Of a stretch of 64,000 nucleotides of DNA, positions 1 to 8,454 are shown piece by piece. The notes under the pieces are model-generated. The model was not told where the DNA came from, ran no database searches, and was given only the letters and a program-made list of their open reading frames with translations. The translations under genes were made by a program, and so were the position numbers. The stretch is from NCBI GenBank assembly GCA_910589125.1, contig CAJURX010000011.1, forward strand, positions 10,844 to 74,843, in the 5' to 3' direction. The stretch's first letter is position 1. Every line of letters begins with the position of its first letter. The DNA is from an uncultured Eggerthellaceae bacterium (GTDB lineage: Bacteria; Actinomycetota; Coriobacteriia; Coriobacteriales; Eggerthellaceae).

Positions 1-229
1 CAAGCGCTCTTGACCGGAACATGCGCATCACGATATCCGTTCAGAGAAGTGGCGAAGGGAGCGCCGCCATGCTTTGGATGACCTGTTCACGTGCTGTTAC
101 CGGACGTATACCTTGGGGGAGGGGGCAGTGATCTTGCGCTGCACATAAAGTCACGTTGGGGGACCGGTGCTGCCAAGGTAGCACCTACGAAGGGCGTGGG
201 TGCGAAACGGTGTCGTGATCGGGACCAGG

Positions 230-252
230 CGGGCGCACTTCATGTGCGCCCG
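230..252. repeat. Dispersed palindromic repeat, single copy
   Basis: GGGCGCAC at 231-238 and GTGCGCCC at 244-251 form a perfect 8-bp stem around a TTCAT loop, with C230/G252 extending it. The same hairpin, with flanking GTAGG or CCTAC, recurs in other intergenic gaps of the window near 2105, 7845, 26297 and 63865. No gene was recognised in positions 1-283 outside this element. It lies just after the pentapeptide gene that ends at 284 on the minus strand, so it might also act as a transcription end. Confidence 0.6.
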
Positions 253-283
253 TTGCCGCGCCCTGGATGTGAGCAGCGGATGC

Positions 284-1012
284 CTATTCTTCGACGATGA
301 TGCCGAGGCATCGCGCGAGGGAGGCTGCTTGGTAGACGTTCAGCTTCGCGCCATAGAACTCGGTCATGGAATCAGAGAAGGTCACATTCTCCAGCAGCGA
401 CGTGGTGAAGTCGATGCCAGCAAGATGCGTGCGGAAGAAGCTCGTGTCAGCGAAGCGGCATTCGGATACGCGCACGAACCGTTGCTCCATCTCAGCCATG
501 TCCGCGCCGGTGAGGTCGCACCCGTGCAGGGCCATGTGCTTCCAGCGGCTCTGCGTGAGCGCGCTGTAGCTCAGCGAGCAGTCCTTGAGGCGCACGTCCT
601 CGAATGAGCTCTCAAGGAAGGATGCGCCCGTGAGCTTGCAGCTGGTGAAGGAGCACCGCACGAATCCCGTGCTATCCATCTTCGCATTCGAGAAGTCGCA
701 ATCTTCGAAGGCCACATCTCGAAAGATGCTCTGCGTGAAGTCGCATCCTGCGTAGCGACAATGGCTGAATCGCGCTCCTTCGATGTCGAGCTCCGTGAAG
801 CTCTCTTCTAGAGCGGTCTCATCTGTGCAATCGAGGTTGCGCACCTCCACCTCGTCAGCAGCGACCAGGTCACGCAATGTGCCTGGCAGCAGCACATCGG
901 GGATGGTGGGAGGAACGGCTTCTCGCGAAGCTGCTGCTTTGTCGAAATCACCTTGGACCATGCTCGGGATGATCACCGCCTCGTGCGCTCCTCTTGGCTC
1001 GTGTTCGCTCAT
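284..1012 (-). CDS. Pentapeptide-repeat protein
   Basis: A 242-residue protein whose central and C-terminal two thirds (about residues 75-225) follow the A(D/N)LXX pentapeptide periodicity, with phrases such as CDFTQS, CDFSNAKM, CKLTGASF and CDLTGADM. This pattern predicts a right-handed quadrilateral beta-helix. The first 70 residues are not repetitive. Start is ATG at 1012 and stop is TAG at 284. Such proteins are usually soluble and their roles vary (DNA-gyrase protection, scaffolding, effectors). Nothing here, including the divergent RarD gene, selects one of these, so function is unassigned. Confidence 0.8.
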   Translation of the reverse strand: MSEHEPRGAHEAVIIPSMVQGDFDKAAASREAVPPTIPDVLLPGTLRDLVAADEVEVRNLDCTDETALEESFTELDIEGARFSHCRYAGCDFTQSIFRDVAFEDCDFSNAKMDSTGFVRCSFTSCKLTGASFLESSFEDVRLKDCSLSYSALTQSRWKHMALHGCDLTGADMAEMEQRFVRVSECRFADTSFFRTHLAGIDFTTSLLENVTFSDSMTEFYGAKLNVYQAASLARCLGIIVEE

Positions 1013-1140
1013 GCGAACGCCTCTGGTCAGGGTATCAGATGGTCTGGGGAAGGAGGCAGTGGCTTTGCGTTGCTTGCACGGCCATGTGGAGATCGGGAGT
1101 GCAGGGGTATCATGGGGGCATGACGATCCAGGGGGAGCAG

Positions 1141-2070
1141 ATGAAGGGCGCGTGCAAGCGCATGGATACCGGTGTCCTGACCGGGCTTATCTGCTATGTC
1201 CTGTGGGGGCTATTCCCGCTGTATTGGCGGCTCCTAGATGGGGTCAACCAGTATGAGATCGTTGCTCAGCGCGTCATCTGGTGCTTCGTGTTCACGGCGC
1301 TCATCTGCGCGGTGGTCCGCGTGGATTTCTGGAAGCTGCTCAAGCAGCCGCGAGCACGGCGCTTCCTCATCCCGGCGTCCATCCTCATCACGCTGAATTG
1401 GAGCCTCTACATCGTTGCGGTGGCTACCGGACACGTGATCGAGACCTCCATCGGCTACTACCTGAATCCGCTCGTCTCCATCGTGCTGGGCATGGTCTGC
1501 TTTCAGGAGCGCCTGACGCCGCTGCAATGGGTAGCGGTGGCGCTGTGCGCGACGGGCATCATCCTGTTCACCATCGGATATGGCAGCTTCCCAGCCATCG
1601 CCATCTGCCTTGCGGTCTCGTTCGGCACCTACGGCGCGGTCAAGAAGCGCGGTGGGTATCCGGCTCTTGAGGCCATCGCAGTGGAGAGCGCTGTGATGAC
1701 GCCGGTGGCTATCGTGTTCGCCGTGGTCCTGGCCATCACCACTGGTGGGCATGCATTCATGGGGAGCTTGGAGAGCGCAGAGGGTTGGAAGACGACGGCG
1801 CTCTTGGTGGGTGGTGGCGCTGTGACAGCCATCCCGTTGATCCTGTTCGCGAAGGCGGCTAATTCCATTCCGCTCACCCTGCTTGGGTTCCTCCAGTATA
1901 TCAGCCCTACTTTGGCGCTCATCGTGGGCGTATTCGTGTTCGGGGAGCCGTTCACCACGTCGCATGCCGTCTGCTTCGGCTTGATCTGGTGCGGATGCAC
2001 GCTGGTGATCGTGGATTCCCTTCTGCCTGCTCGCCGATTCCGAGCAGAAGAGCCGCGCGAATCGCGATGA
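1141..2070 (+). CDS. rarD: RarD-like EamA-family permease
   Basis: About 309 residues with ten predicted hydrophobic segments. The start carries the RarD signature GVLTGLICYVLWGLFPLYW followed by HxVW-type EIVAQRVIWCF, as in chloramphenicol-sensitive RarD proteins of about 300 residues. The reading frame stays open upstream to 994. ATG 1141 is preferred because GGGGGAG sits six bases before it and the resulting length matches the family; 1120 and 1162 are weaker alternatives. It is a cytoplasmic-membrane drug/metabolite-type transporter with unknown natural substrate. It runs divergently from the pentapeptide gene. Confidence 0.85.
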   Translation: MKGACKRMDTGVLTGLICYVLWGLFPLYWRLLDGVNQYEIVAQRVIWCFVFTALICAVVRVDFWKLLKQPRARRFLIPASILITLNWSLYIVAVATGHVIETSIGYYLNPLVSIVLGMVCFQERLTPLQWVAVALCATGIILFTIGYGSFPAIAICLAVSFGTYGAVKKRGGYPALEAIAVESAVMTPVAIVFAVVLAITTGGHAFMGSLESAEGWKTTALLVGGGAVTAIPLILFAKAANSIPLTLLGFLQYISPTLALIVGVFVFGEPFTTSHAVCFGLIWCGCTLVIVDSLLPARRFRAEEPRESR

Positions 2071-2104
2071 AGGATGCCGAAGGCGAAGACGAGGGCTGAG
2101 GTCA

Positions 2105-2238
2105 ACGGGCGCACGTGAAGCGCGTTCCTACGAGATCGAGCCTGCGACCCGCATGCGAACAGAGGATGATGGTGGGGCAGCTTGCCTGCGCCCGGAAACC
2201 GCATCATGTGAATGGGCGCGATCGATCGCGCCTCTACG
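2105..2238. repeat. Two direct copies of the dispersed palindromic repeat
   Basis: Copy one begins ACGGGCGCACGTGAAGCGCG at 2105 and ends CCTACGA near 2133. Copy two, ATGGGCGCGATCGATCGCGC followed by CTCTACG, covers 2212-2238. Both have the orientation ACGGGCGCA...GCCCCTAC and each can fold as a hairpin. They fill most of the 194-base gap between rarD and the convergent murB gene and may double as terminator structures for both. Confidence 0.55.
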
Positions 2239-2264
2239 AAGGTCTAACCTGCTCCCTCAGGCTC

Positions 2265-3182
2265 CTAGAACCCCCACTGGCGAACTTCGGGTTCTAGGGT
2301 GACGCCTGCGCATGCGCGAACGGCGTGCTGCACGTCAGCGATCACCTGCTGCACATCGGCTGCGGTGGCTCCGCCGCAGTTCACGACGAATCCCGCATGC
2401 TTGGGGGATACCTGTGCGCCTCCGACACGATGTCCCTGCATTCCGGCATCTTGGATGAGCTGCCCTGCGAAATATCCTTCGGGACGCTTGAAGGTGGATC
2501 CTGCAGAGGGCATGTCCAGGGGCTGCTTCGCCTCGCGGCGCTGCCGAAGGTCGTCCATGCGCTCGCGGATGGCCGCAGGATCATCGTGGGTCAGCTTCAG
2601 CCCCACTGCCAGCACGATGTATCCCTTCTCCATCATGCAGCTTTGGCGGTACCCCCAGCAGGCCTCCTCAGCTGAGAGTCGGATGATGCAGCCATCGGGG
2701 GTCAGGCAGCGCACCCATTCGGCAACATCGGAGAGCTGGCCACCATAGGCGCCAGCGTTCATGACCGCTGCTCCGCCGATGGTGCCTGGGATGTCAGCGG
2801 CGAACTCGAATCCAGCGAGCCCCGCGTCGCACGCTGCGGCAGCAATGGCATCATTCGATGCGCCAGCTTGGGCGGTGATGCATCCGTCGCCTTCCGTGGT
2901 GATGTCCGCGAAGCGCTCAGCCAGCTTGAGCACTACGCCGGAGACGCCCTCATCAGCGGCCAGCACGTTAGAGCCCAGGCCCAAGGCATGCAGTGGAGTC
3001 GACGTCTCCTGGCACAGCGCATTGATGGCGGCTATCTCCGATTCCTCGCGAGGCAGCACGAGCCATTGTGCTGGGCCTCCTATCTGGAAGGTGGTGTGGC
3101 GACAGAGCGGCTCCTGTTCAAGGACGTTCTCGCATCCGACCGCATCCTGCAAGCAGCGCGTCAAAGAACCGCAAGCATCCAA
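2265..3182 (-). CDS. murB: UDP-N-acetylenolpyruvoylglucosamine reductase
   Basis: Cytosolic FAD enzyme of peptidoglycan synthesis that reduces UDP-GlcNAc-enolpyruvate to UDP-MurNAc with NADPH. The 305 residues fit short MurB enzymes. Visible motifs are TTFQIGGPAQW (FAD domain start), GLGSNVLAADEG, ADIPGTIGGAAVMNAGAYGG (flavin loop), the YRQS motif and the C-terminal PSAGSTFKRP followed by GGAQVSPKHAGFVVN with the catalytic region. The start is TTG at 3182, supported by GAAAGGA about seven bases upstream; no ATG is better placed. It stands alone, upstream of the TlpA/CcdA pair on the same strand. Confidence 0.95.
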   Translation of the reverse strand: MDACGSLTRCLQDAVGCENVLEQEPLCRHTTFQIGGPAQWLVLPREESEIAAINALCQETSTPLHALGLGSNVLAADEGVSGVVLKLAERFADITTEGDGCITAQAGASNDAIAAAACDAGLAGFEFAADIPGTIGGAAVMNAGAYGGQLSDVAEWVRCLTPDGCIIRLSAEEACWGYRQSCMMEKGYIVLAVGLKLTHDDPAAIRERMDDLRQRREAKQPLDMPSAGSTFKRPEGYFAGQLIQDAGMQGHRVGGAQVSPKHAGFVVNCGGATAADVQQVIADVQHAVRACAGVTLEPEVRQWGF

Positions 3183-3316
3183 GGCAAGTCCTTTCGATCG
3201 AGCATCGCTTCCTATTATGGACGATTGCCATCAGGATGTGCGGTGTTCGCGATGGAGCGATCGTGCGATCGCCTGCGCATGCTCTTCAGGTGCGATCCGT
3301 GCCCGCGGCAATGCGA

Positions 3317-3976
3317 TCAGCGGATCATGCTCAGTCCCTGTTGGAGCGTTTGCGCATCGAGCATCCCGGCGGCGCTTGCCACGACGTTGCCCTGCGCATC
3401 CAGGAAGTACGTGCGCGGGATGGACGAGAGGCCGTAGGGCACGGATGCTTCACCATCCACGTCGAAGAACACGGGGAAGGTGTACCCGTTGTCGGCCACG
3501 AACTGCTTTGCGCGCTGCACCGATTCGCCATTGAAGCCGGGGATGTCCACCATCGTGAACCGGACCTCGTCGCCCATCTCCTCGAAGGCAGCCTGGAACT
3601 CAGGCATCTCGCGCTGGCAGGGACCGCACGTGCTTGCCCAGAAGTTGAGCACCATGGGCTTGCCGAATAGGGAGCTCAGCGACACGTCGTTCCCTTCGGC
3701 ATCCTGCATGGTGAAGTCAGGTGCAGGCACGGTCTGAGCGTCTTCGGAGCCGTCCTGCTGGTTGGCCGCATCGCTTGCGCCATCGAAGGAGGTGGTCTGC
3801 TCCTCTCGGATGGTGCTGGACGCATTCGGGGCGAGTGCGTTATAGGCGATGGCTGCCACGATGATCACCACGGCTAGCACCACCGCACCGATCAGCACGC
3901 CCTTCTTGGAGCTGCTCTTCGCCGTTGTCTCTGTGGCTCCTTTCGCAGGAGCCTTCGCCGCTTTCTTCATGGTCAT
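3317..3976 (-). CDS. Membrane-anchored TlpA/ResA-like thioredoxin
   Basis: A 219-residue protein. It has a Lys-rich cytosolic start, one membrane anchor at about residues 26-48, an acidic low-complexity linker, then a TlpA-type thioredoxin domain from about residue 83. The active site is WASTCGPC (C117, C120), followed by the family pattern FWxxxCGPCxxExP and a cis-Pro region SSIPRTYFLD. It should reduce or deliver thiols outside the membrane, with electrons from the CcdA protein encoded immediately upstream. ATG 3976 follows AAAGGA closely; ATG 3970 is equally possible. The 20-base gap to ccdA implies one operon. Confidence 0.88.
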   Translation of the reverse strand: MTMKKAAKAPAKGATETTAKSSSKKGVLIGAVVLAVVIIVAAIAYNALAPNASSTIREEQTTSFDGASDAANQQDGSEDAQTVPAPDFTMQDAEGNDVSLSSLFGKPMVLNFWASTCGPCQREMPEFQAAFEEMGDEVRFTMVDIPGFNGESVQRAKQFVADNGYTFPVFFDVDGEASVPYGLSSIPRTYFLDAQGNVVASAAGMLDAQTLQQGLSMIR

Positions 3977-3996
3977 CCGATCCTTTCGCGAACAGC

Positions 3997-4659
3997 TCAG
4001 CTCAAGAAGCCGAGCAGGTTCCCCATCAGCCCTGTTGCCATGAGCACGCCGATGCCCACGAGGAGCCATCCGCATACCTTATTGATGATGTCGTAGTGGC
4101 GCTTGATCGCGTCGAACGCGCCCTTCAGCTTGTCGATCAGCACGGCGCTCGCTACGAAGGGGACGCCCAGGCCCGCTGAATAGCAGAGCAGCATGAGGGT
4201 GCCTGTGAGCGCGGAGCCTTGCTGCGAGGCGAGCATGAGCGCAGAGCCCAGGAATGCGCCGACGCATGGTGTCCAGCCGATGGAGAAGACGATGCCGAAG
4301 AGCACGGCCGAGGGGAAGCCCAGCTGCTTCTCGGTGACGGAGGTATCGAGGCCGCGGAAGAGGTCGAGCTTGATGAAGCCGAGGAAGTACAGGCCGAACA
4401 GGATCACGATGAGCCCGCAGACGATGTTGAGCGCTGTGCGGTATTCCAGGAAGAATGAGCCAACGGTGCCGGCCAGCGCGCCCATGGCTACGAACACGAT
4501 GGTGAAGCCCAGCACGAATCCGAGCGCGTTCTTGAGGACGGTGGGCGTGCGCACTTCCTCGCCCGCGGCGAAGTACGTCACATAGATGGGGATCATGGGC
4601 AGCAGGCACGGGGACACGAAGGTGATGATCCCCTCAAGGAACGAGATCAGGTAGTCCAT
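3997..4659 (-). CDS. ccdA: CcdA-type thiol:disulfide transmembrane electron carrier
   Basis: A 220-residue polytopic membrane protein of the CcdA/DsbD beta-domain family with about six membrane segments. Conserved parts are SFLEGIITFVSPCLLPMIPIY with the first membrane Cys-Pro, and the second GWTPCVGAF motif. It carries reducing equivalents from cytosolic thioredoxin to extracytoplasmic thioredoxin-like proteins, and the TlpA-like gene directly downstream is the obvious partner. Start ATG 4659 has GGGAGG three bases before it. A possible role in maturing secreted redox proteins is inferred. Confidence 0.92.
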   Translation of the reverse strand: MDYLISFLEGIITFVSPCLLPMIPIYVTYFAAGEEVRTPTVLKNALGFVLGFTIVFVAMGALAGTVGSFFLEYRTALNIVCGLIVILFGLYFLGFIKLDLFRGLDTSVTEKQLGFPSAVLFGIVFSIGWTPCVGAFLGSALMLASQQGSALTGTLMLLCYSAGLGVPFVASAVLIDKLKGAFDAIKRHYDIINKVCGWLLVGIGVLMATGLMGNLLGFLS

Positions 4660-4774
4660 GTGCCTCCCTTCGCGGCCATCGCGTTGCGCGCCATTGCGTG
4701 TCTGCTGGTGTAAGTTCGCCGTTCTGCTCTTGCGTGCGCGCGACGCCTACCATAGCAGATCCGAGGTGCGGCGA

Positions 4775-4799
4775 CGTGGCGAAGGGGACCTTCGCCACG
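4775..4799. terminator. Perfect 11-bp hairpin
   Basis: CGTGGCGAAGG (4775-4785) and CCTTCGCCACG (4789-4799) pair perfectly around GGA. It lies between the rhodanese stop (4910, minus strand) and the ccdA start (4659). There is no run of T on either side, so it may be a factor-dependent stop, an mRNA stabiliser or a regulatory structure rather than a classical intrinsic terminator. The 250-base gap 4660-4909 shows no gene. Confidence 0.45.
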
Positions 4800-4909
4800 G
4801 ATCGCGTTGAGGTGGCAGGGGTGTCAGGGTGTGCCTGTGCGGGATCAGCCGTTCAGATGGGTCGCAGATCGCAAGGCTAGCTCTCAGAGGTAGCGCGTTC
4901 GGTTGTTCG

Positions 4910-5260
4910 CTACTCCTCTATCGGGCGCGTGTCGTCAGAGATCCAGCCCACCCAGCTTCCGGCATAGCACTGCTGTCCTGTATAACCTTGGGATTCCAGG
5001 AGGTCGCAGGCTTCGCGCGCAAGGCCGCCGTCATAGCAGTAGACGATGAACTCATCCTCGGGGCCAAGGCCCGCCTTCGTGAATCCTTCGACGAAGCACT
5101 CCGCGGTATCGCGTGGGGATTCCTTCGCCTCGATGAGTTGGATGGAGATAGCGCCCGGAATGCGGCTCTCCTCGTACATGAATCCAGGGCGCACGTCCAC
5201 GAGGGGAAGGACCCCGAGGTTATCCAGCACGTAGTCAGCGTCAACGATCCGGTAGGCCAT
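4910..5260 (-). CDS. Single-domain rhodanese-like protein
   Basis: A 116-residue protein that is one rhodanese domain. It has the VDVRPGFMYEESRIPGAISI entry (the usual D-R...H-I-x-G-A pattern with R33-I34-P35-G36), then the active-site loop FIVYCYDGGLA with Cys75. Such proteins transfer sulfane sulfur or serve as thiol relays in the cytosol. ATG 5260 is preceded by AAGGAG at five bases. It reads in the same direction as ccdA/tlpA but is separated from them by a 250-base gap and a hairpin, so co-transcription is uncertain. Confidence 0.88.
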   Translation of the reverse strand: MAYRIVDADYVLDNLGVLPLVDVRPGFMYEESRIPGAISIQLIEAKESPRDTAECFVEGFTKAGLGPEDEFIVYCYDGGLAREACDLLESQGYTGQQCYAGSWVGWISDDTRPIEE

Positions 5261-5454
5261 GATGGCTCCTTTCCTTCAAGCGTGGGGATTCGCGCCGAAG
5301 GATACGGAACGCGTTGCTCTGCTGAGGGCGCGTGCTCCAAGCGCTATCGGTCGGTATCCCGATCGTTGCGCAAAGGTTGCGTGGCGGAAGCTGCCCGCGC
5401 GCCTTGCATGCCAAGGAGCCGCGTGGCCCCATGGGCCGATCTGCTCGGTGAGCC

Positions 5455-6567
5455 TTAGAGGTCCAGGAGCGTGGCGGCGCGATCGAGCTGGGCGACGATG
5501 GGGATCTTCTGCGGGCAGACGGATTCGCATGCGCCGCACTGGAGGCATTCGCTCGGCTTGCTCTTGCCCTTCCGCTCTCCCCCGACGATCCATTCGTTCT
5601 TGTAGCTCCCGAACATTCGATGCGCGTTGAGCGCCAACAGCGCTCCGGAGATGCCGATGTTCACGGGGCACGCCTTCGCACAGTAGTCGCATCCCGTGCA
5701 GGGTATGAGATCGAACTTCTCGAACTCCTCCTGCGCCCGGTGTACGGTGGCCATCTCAGCTTCGCTCAAGGAGGTGAAGCCTGCGAGGGCTTCGATGTTG
5801 TCCTCCATCTGCTCCATGGTGCTCATTCCAGAGAGCACCACTGCCGCGTCTGGTTGGCTTGCTGCGAAGCGCAGGCCCCACGAGGCGCACGAGGCGGCAG
5901 GGTCAGCTTCGTGGAACACGCGGCGCACAGGCTCGGGCGGGTTCGCTAGCAGGCCACCACGGAGCGGCTCCATGATGACCGCGGGCTTGCCGTGGCTTCG
6001 CGTCACCTCTAGGCACGCGCGGCTCTGATGGATGGGATTCTCCCAGTCCAGGTAGTTCACCTGCAGTTGGACGAACTCGACCTCGGGGTGGGCGGTCAGC
6101 ACCGCATCGAGCGCCGCGGCATCGTCGTGGATGGAGAGGCCCACATGGCGGATGAGCCCTTCTGCCTTCTTCTGCTGCGCGAACTCCCACATGCCGAAGC
6201 GGTCGAATGCTTCGGTGCGAACGCTGCCGAGGTTGTGCATGAGATAGTAGTCGAAATATCCGGCTTGGGTCCGCTGCAAGGACTCGTCGAGCTGCGCGTG
6301 CGCCTCTTCAGCTGTCTCGCATTTGGACCACGGTGCCGCTTTCGTGGCGAGCAGGAATGAGTCGCGCGGGTACCGCTCTACGAGCGCTTGGCGCGTGGCT
6401 TCTTCGCTGCCCACGTAGGCCCATGCCGTGTCGAAGTAGTTGAATCCGGCCGCGAGGAACGCGTCCACCATGTCGCAGACCTGGGGAACGTCGATCTTCT
6501 CGTCGTGCTTCGGGAGTCGCATGAGCCCGAAGCCCAGCTTCCCGGAAACGTCATCGAAACAGCCCAT
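5455..6567 (-). CDS. Aldo/keto reductase with C-terminal 2x[4Fe-4S] domain
   Basis: A 370-residue protein. Residues 1-270 form an aldo/keto reductase barrel with the tetrad positions visible in NYFDTAWAY (Asp, Tyr), LATKAAPW (Lys) and YYLMHNLGS (His). Residues 280-365 form a ferredoxin-like tail with CTGCDYCAKACP and CLQCGACESVCP. This fused family is common in anaerobes and is thought to couple NAD(P)H and ferredoxin-level electrons; the substrate is unknown. ATG 6567 has AAGGAGG seven bases upstream. A paralogue with the same architecture lies at 10466-11587. It runs divergently from glutaminase with a 154-base shared promoter gap. Confidence 0.9.
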   Translation of the reverse strand: MGCFDDVSGKLGFGLMRLPKHDEKIDVPQVCDMVDAFLAAGFNYFDTAWAYVGSEEATRQALVERYPRDSFLLATKAAPWSKCETAEEAHAQLDESLQRTQAGYFDYYLMHNLGSVRTEAFDRFGMWEFAQQKKAEGLIRHVGLSIHDDAAALDAVLTAHPEVEFVQLQVNYLDWENPIHQSRACLEVTRSHGKPAVIMEPLRGGLLANPPEPVRRVFHEADPAASCASWGLRFAASQPDAAVVLSGMSTMEQMEDNIEALAGFTSLSEAEMATVHRAQEEFEKFDLIPCTGCDYCAKACPVNIGISGALLALNAHRMFGSYKNEWIVGGERKGKSKPSECLQCGACESVCPQKIPIVAQLDRAATLLDL

Positions 6568-6721
6568 GGGCGCCCTCCTTGGAACGAGCCTCCTTTTCGC
6601 AGGATTCTATCGCATGGGCGGAAGCGCGCTGACGCCTTCTCAACGTTCTAGGTGCGAACGAGCGCGCGTTGCGGGGCGGGCAGTATGCTTCCGTTGCCCG
6701 TACTGTGAAGGAGGCGCCATC

Positions 6722-7729
6722 ATGACCGCATCGCACGCATCCCATAAGAGCATCACCGCCGCAGACGTCAAAGCCGCTGTCGAGCACGCCTACGAGCAGG
6801 TGCGCACGACCACTGGCGGCAAGAATGCAAGCTATATCCCCTATCTTGCGTCTGTCGATCCCAACCTGTTCGGCATCAGCGTGTGCCTGCTGGATGGCAC
6901 GGTCATCTCTGTGGGTGACAGCACGCACGCATTCGGCATCGAATCCGTGTCGAAGGTGCCCACGGCCATCCTGGCCATGCGCGAATACGGGGCAGTGGAT
7001 GTGCTGGAGAAGGTGGGTGCTGATGCCACGGGGCTGCCGTTCAATTCCATCATGGCGCTCTTGCTGGAGAAGGACCGACCGTCGTCGCCGCTCGTGAATG
7101 CGGGGGCCATCGCGGCATGTTCCCTGGTGGAGCCGGTGGGTGACGCGGATGCGAAATGGAAGGCCATCGTTGACAACATCACCGAGCTCACGGGCGTGAA
7201 GCCGGAGGTGATCCAGGAGCTCTACGCCTCCGAATCCGCGACGGATTTCAACAATCGCTCCATCGCGTGGCTGTTGAAGGACTATGGGCGCATCTACGAT
7301 GACCCCGACCTGTCCTTGGACCTCTACACCCGGCAGTGCTCTTTGAGCACCACAGCTGAGCAGCTCTCCGTCATGGCTGCCACGATCGCCAACGACGGCT
7401 TCAATCCCGTGACCGAGAAGCAGGTGTTCAGCCCTGATCTGGCGCCACGGGTGACATCGCTCATCACCACGGTGGGATTCTACGAGCGCACGGGAGACTG
7501 GCTCTACAAGTCCGGCATCCCGGCGAAGTCGGGCGTAGGCGGGGGTGTGCTCGGTGTCATGCCGGGCATGTTCGGCATCGCTGCGTTCTCGCCGCCGTTG
7601 GACGAGGCGGGGAACTCCGTGAAGGCGCAGTTGGCCATTCGCTCGATCATGCAGGAGCTGGGGCTCAACATCTTCGCTGCAAGCCGCCTATGCGTTTGCG
7701 AGTGCAGCTCCGCCCGGTCGCGATCGTGA
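6722..7729 (+). CDS. glsA: Glutaminase (serine-dependent beta-lactamase fold)
   Basis: A 335-residue cytosolic enzyme hydrolysing glutamine to glutamate and ammonia. Conserved features are the IPYLASVDPNLFGI entry, the catalytic Ser-x-x-Lys in ESVSKV, NPLVNAGAI-like SPLVNAGAIAA, the FNNRSIAWLLK segment and the C-terminal SGIPAKSGVGGG loop. The frame is open upstream, but ATG 6722 follows GAAGGAGG with nine-base spacing and fits the family. After the normal end of the domain (LGLNIFAA) the protein runs about 20 residues further in a Ser/Cys-rich tail, which may be a stop-loss extension. Confidence 0.94.
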   Translation: MTASHASHKSITAADVKAAVEHAYEQVRTTTGGKNASYIPYLASVDPNLFGISVCLLDGTVISVGDSTHAFGIESVSKVPTAILAMREYGAVDVLEKVGADATGLPFNSIMALLLEKDRPSSPLVNAGAIAACSLVEPVGDADAKWKAIVDNITELTGVKPEVIQELYASESATDFNNRSIAWLLKDYGRIYDDPDLSLDLYTRQCSLSTTAEQLSVMAATIANDGFNPVTEKQVFSPDLAPRVTSLITTVGFYERTGDWLYKSGIPAKSGVGGGVLGVMPGMFGIAAFSPPLDEAGNSVKAQLAIRSIMQELGLNIFAASRLCVCECSSARSRS

Positions 7730-7772
7730 GCTGGTGAGCTGGCGGGTTCGCAGCTGCGGGCGCAGGTGGGCT

Positions 7773-7867
7773 ACGGGCGCAGACGAGCTGCGTCCTTACA
7801 GGGACTTATGCCGTGAAGAGTGGTGCGTGCTTGATCGGTCGTAGGGGCGCACTTCATGTGCGCCCGT
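7773..7867. repeat. Inverted pair of the dispersed palindromic repeat
   Basis: The left arm starts ACGGGCGCAGACGAGCTGCG at 7773 and ends CCTTAC at 7799. The right arm starts GTAGGGGCGCACTTCATGTG at 7841 and ends CGCCCGT at 7867. The right arm is the near reverse complement of the left arm, and each arm has its own inner palindrome, so the unit is a nested 95-base palindrome resembling a BIME or small MITE. The same paired arrangement appears at 63786-63889. It lies directly after glsA. Confidence 0.65.
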
Positions 7868-7905
7868 TTGTAGGGTGCGGCTGCGGGTGGTGTGAGGCAC
7901 AAGGA

Positions 7906-8160
7906 TGCCACGGCCCGATGATGAGCCGTGGCACACGAGAGAGAGGGGAGGTGCAAGCCTTGCTCGGGAAGCTGCTTGGAAGGTGAAGATCCACGGGCGA
8001 CGATCTAGGGGGAGGCGTCGCTGTGTCTCCCAAGCTGGCTTCCGTTCCCGCGGCCTCACGCGGTCGAGCGAAGGCTTCAGCTCCAATGCAAGACTTGAAG
8101 GAAGAGTATGGCTTGCTCCTTTTCGCCTCACGGTTTCGCGCCCGTTCGGCCTTGCTTGCA
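7906..8160 (-). ncRNA. Candidate structured non-coding RNA
   Basis: Positions 7868-8264 hold no credible gene but contain strongly nested complementary segments. An outer stem pairs 7952-7958 (TGCAAGC) with 8154-8160 (GCTTGCA). Inside it, 7967-7979 (GGAAGCTGCTTGG) pairs with 8030-8043, with one bulged base. Inside that, 7997-8002 (GCGACG) pairs with 8016-8021 (CGTCGC). On the minus strand the RNA would be followed by hairpin TGCCACGGC/GCCGTGGCA (7906-7914 with 7925-7933). Purine-rich loops such as GGCGAAAAGGAGCAAGCC sit between helices. The strand is inferred from the trailing hairpin and co-orientation with tRNA-Gly. No known RNA class was recognised with confidence; raiA-like RNAs are one possibility. 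Confidence 0.45.
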
Positions 8161-8230
8161 TGATGTACCCATTAACACCGAAGATCGGCTCGGATCGGAG
8201 CGCAGGAAGCGTCTGGCAACAGAAAGAAAG

Positions 8231-8253
8231 GATGCCGTCACGAAGACGGCATC
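8231..8253 (-). terminator. Intrinsic terminator after tRNA-Gly
   Basis: GATGCCGTC (8231-8239) pairs perfectly with GACGGCATC (8245-8253). On the minus strand the hairpin is followed by the pyrimidine tail CTTTCTTTCTG. It begins 12 bases after the tRNA CCA end, so it is the expected stop of the tRNA transcript. Confidence 0.8.
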
Positions 8254-8264
8254 TTGGGATCAGG

Positions 8265-8338
8265 TGGAGCGGGCGACGGGAATCGAACCCGCGTTAGAAG
8301 CTTGGGAAGCTCCTGTTCTACCATTGAACTACGCCCGC
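8265..8338 (-). tRNA. tRNA-Gly (anticodon CCC)
   Basis: On the minus strand the sequence folds as a full cloverleaf. The acceptor GCGGGCG pairs with CGCCCGC, the D stem is GTTC/GAAC, the anticodon stem GGAGC/GCTTC encloses loop TTCCCAA (anticodon CCC), and the T loop is TTCGATT with stem GCGGG/CCCGT. The discriminator is T and the CCA end is encoded at 8265-8267. It decodes GGG glycine codons. Confidence 0.95.
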
Positions 8339-8454
8339 ATCGGTCAGCTATTATACCGCTCCTGCCCTCTTTTCCTCGGTCATTTCAGGGAATCCTCACG
8401 AGCAGTGTCTTAGGCGGCGGCCCGGAGGAGGTTCATGTAGCGCTTTTCGACGCA

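Noticed and set aside
994..1140. Longer N-terminus for the RarD-like permease
   Set aside because: The extra 49 residues are not family-like and lack a ribosome site; ATG 1141 fits both.
4709..4716. AACTTACA upstream of ccdA as a fifth ACTTAC-box promoter
   Set aside because: No convincing -35 or -10 hexamer at the conserved spacing; probably chance, as is the ACTTACT at 60424 before serS.
7950..8045. Cobalamin riboswitch on the plus strand (GGTGAAGATCC, CGCTGTG)
   Set aside because: The core GCCACTGT box and its spacing do not match, and no gene follows on the plus strand; the helices fit an independent RNA better.
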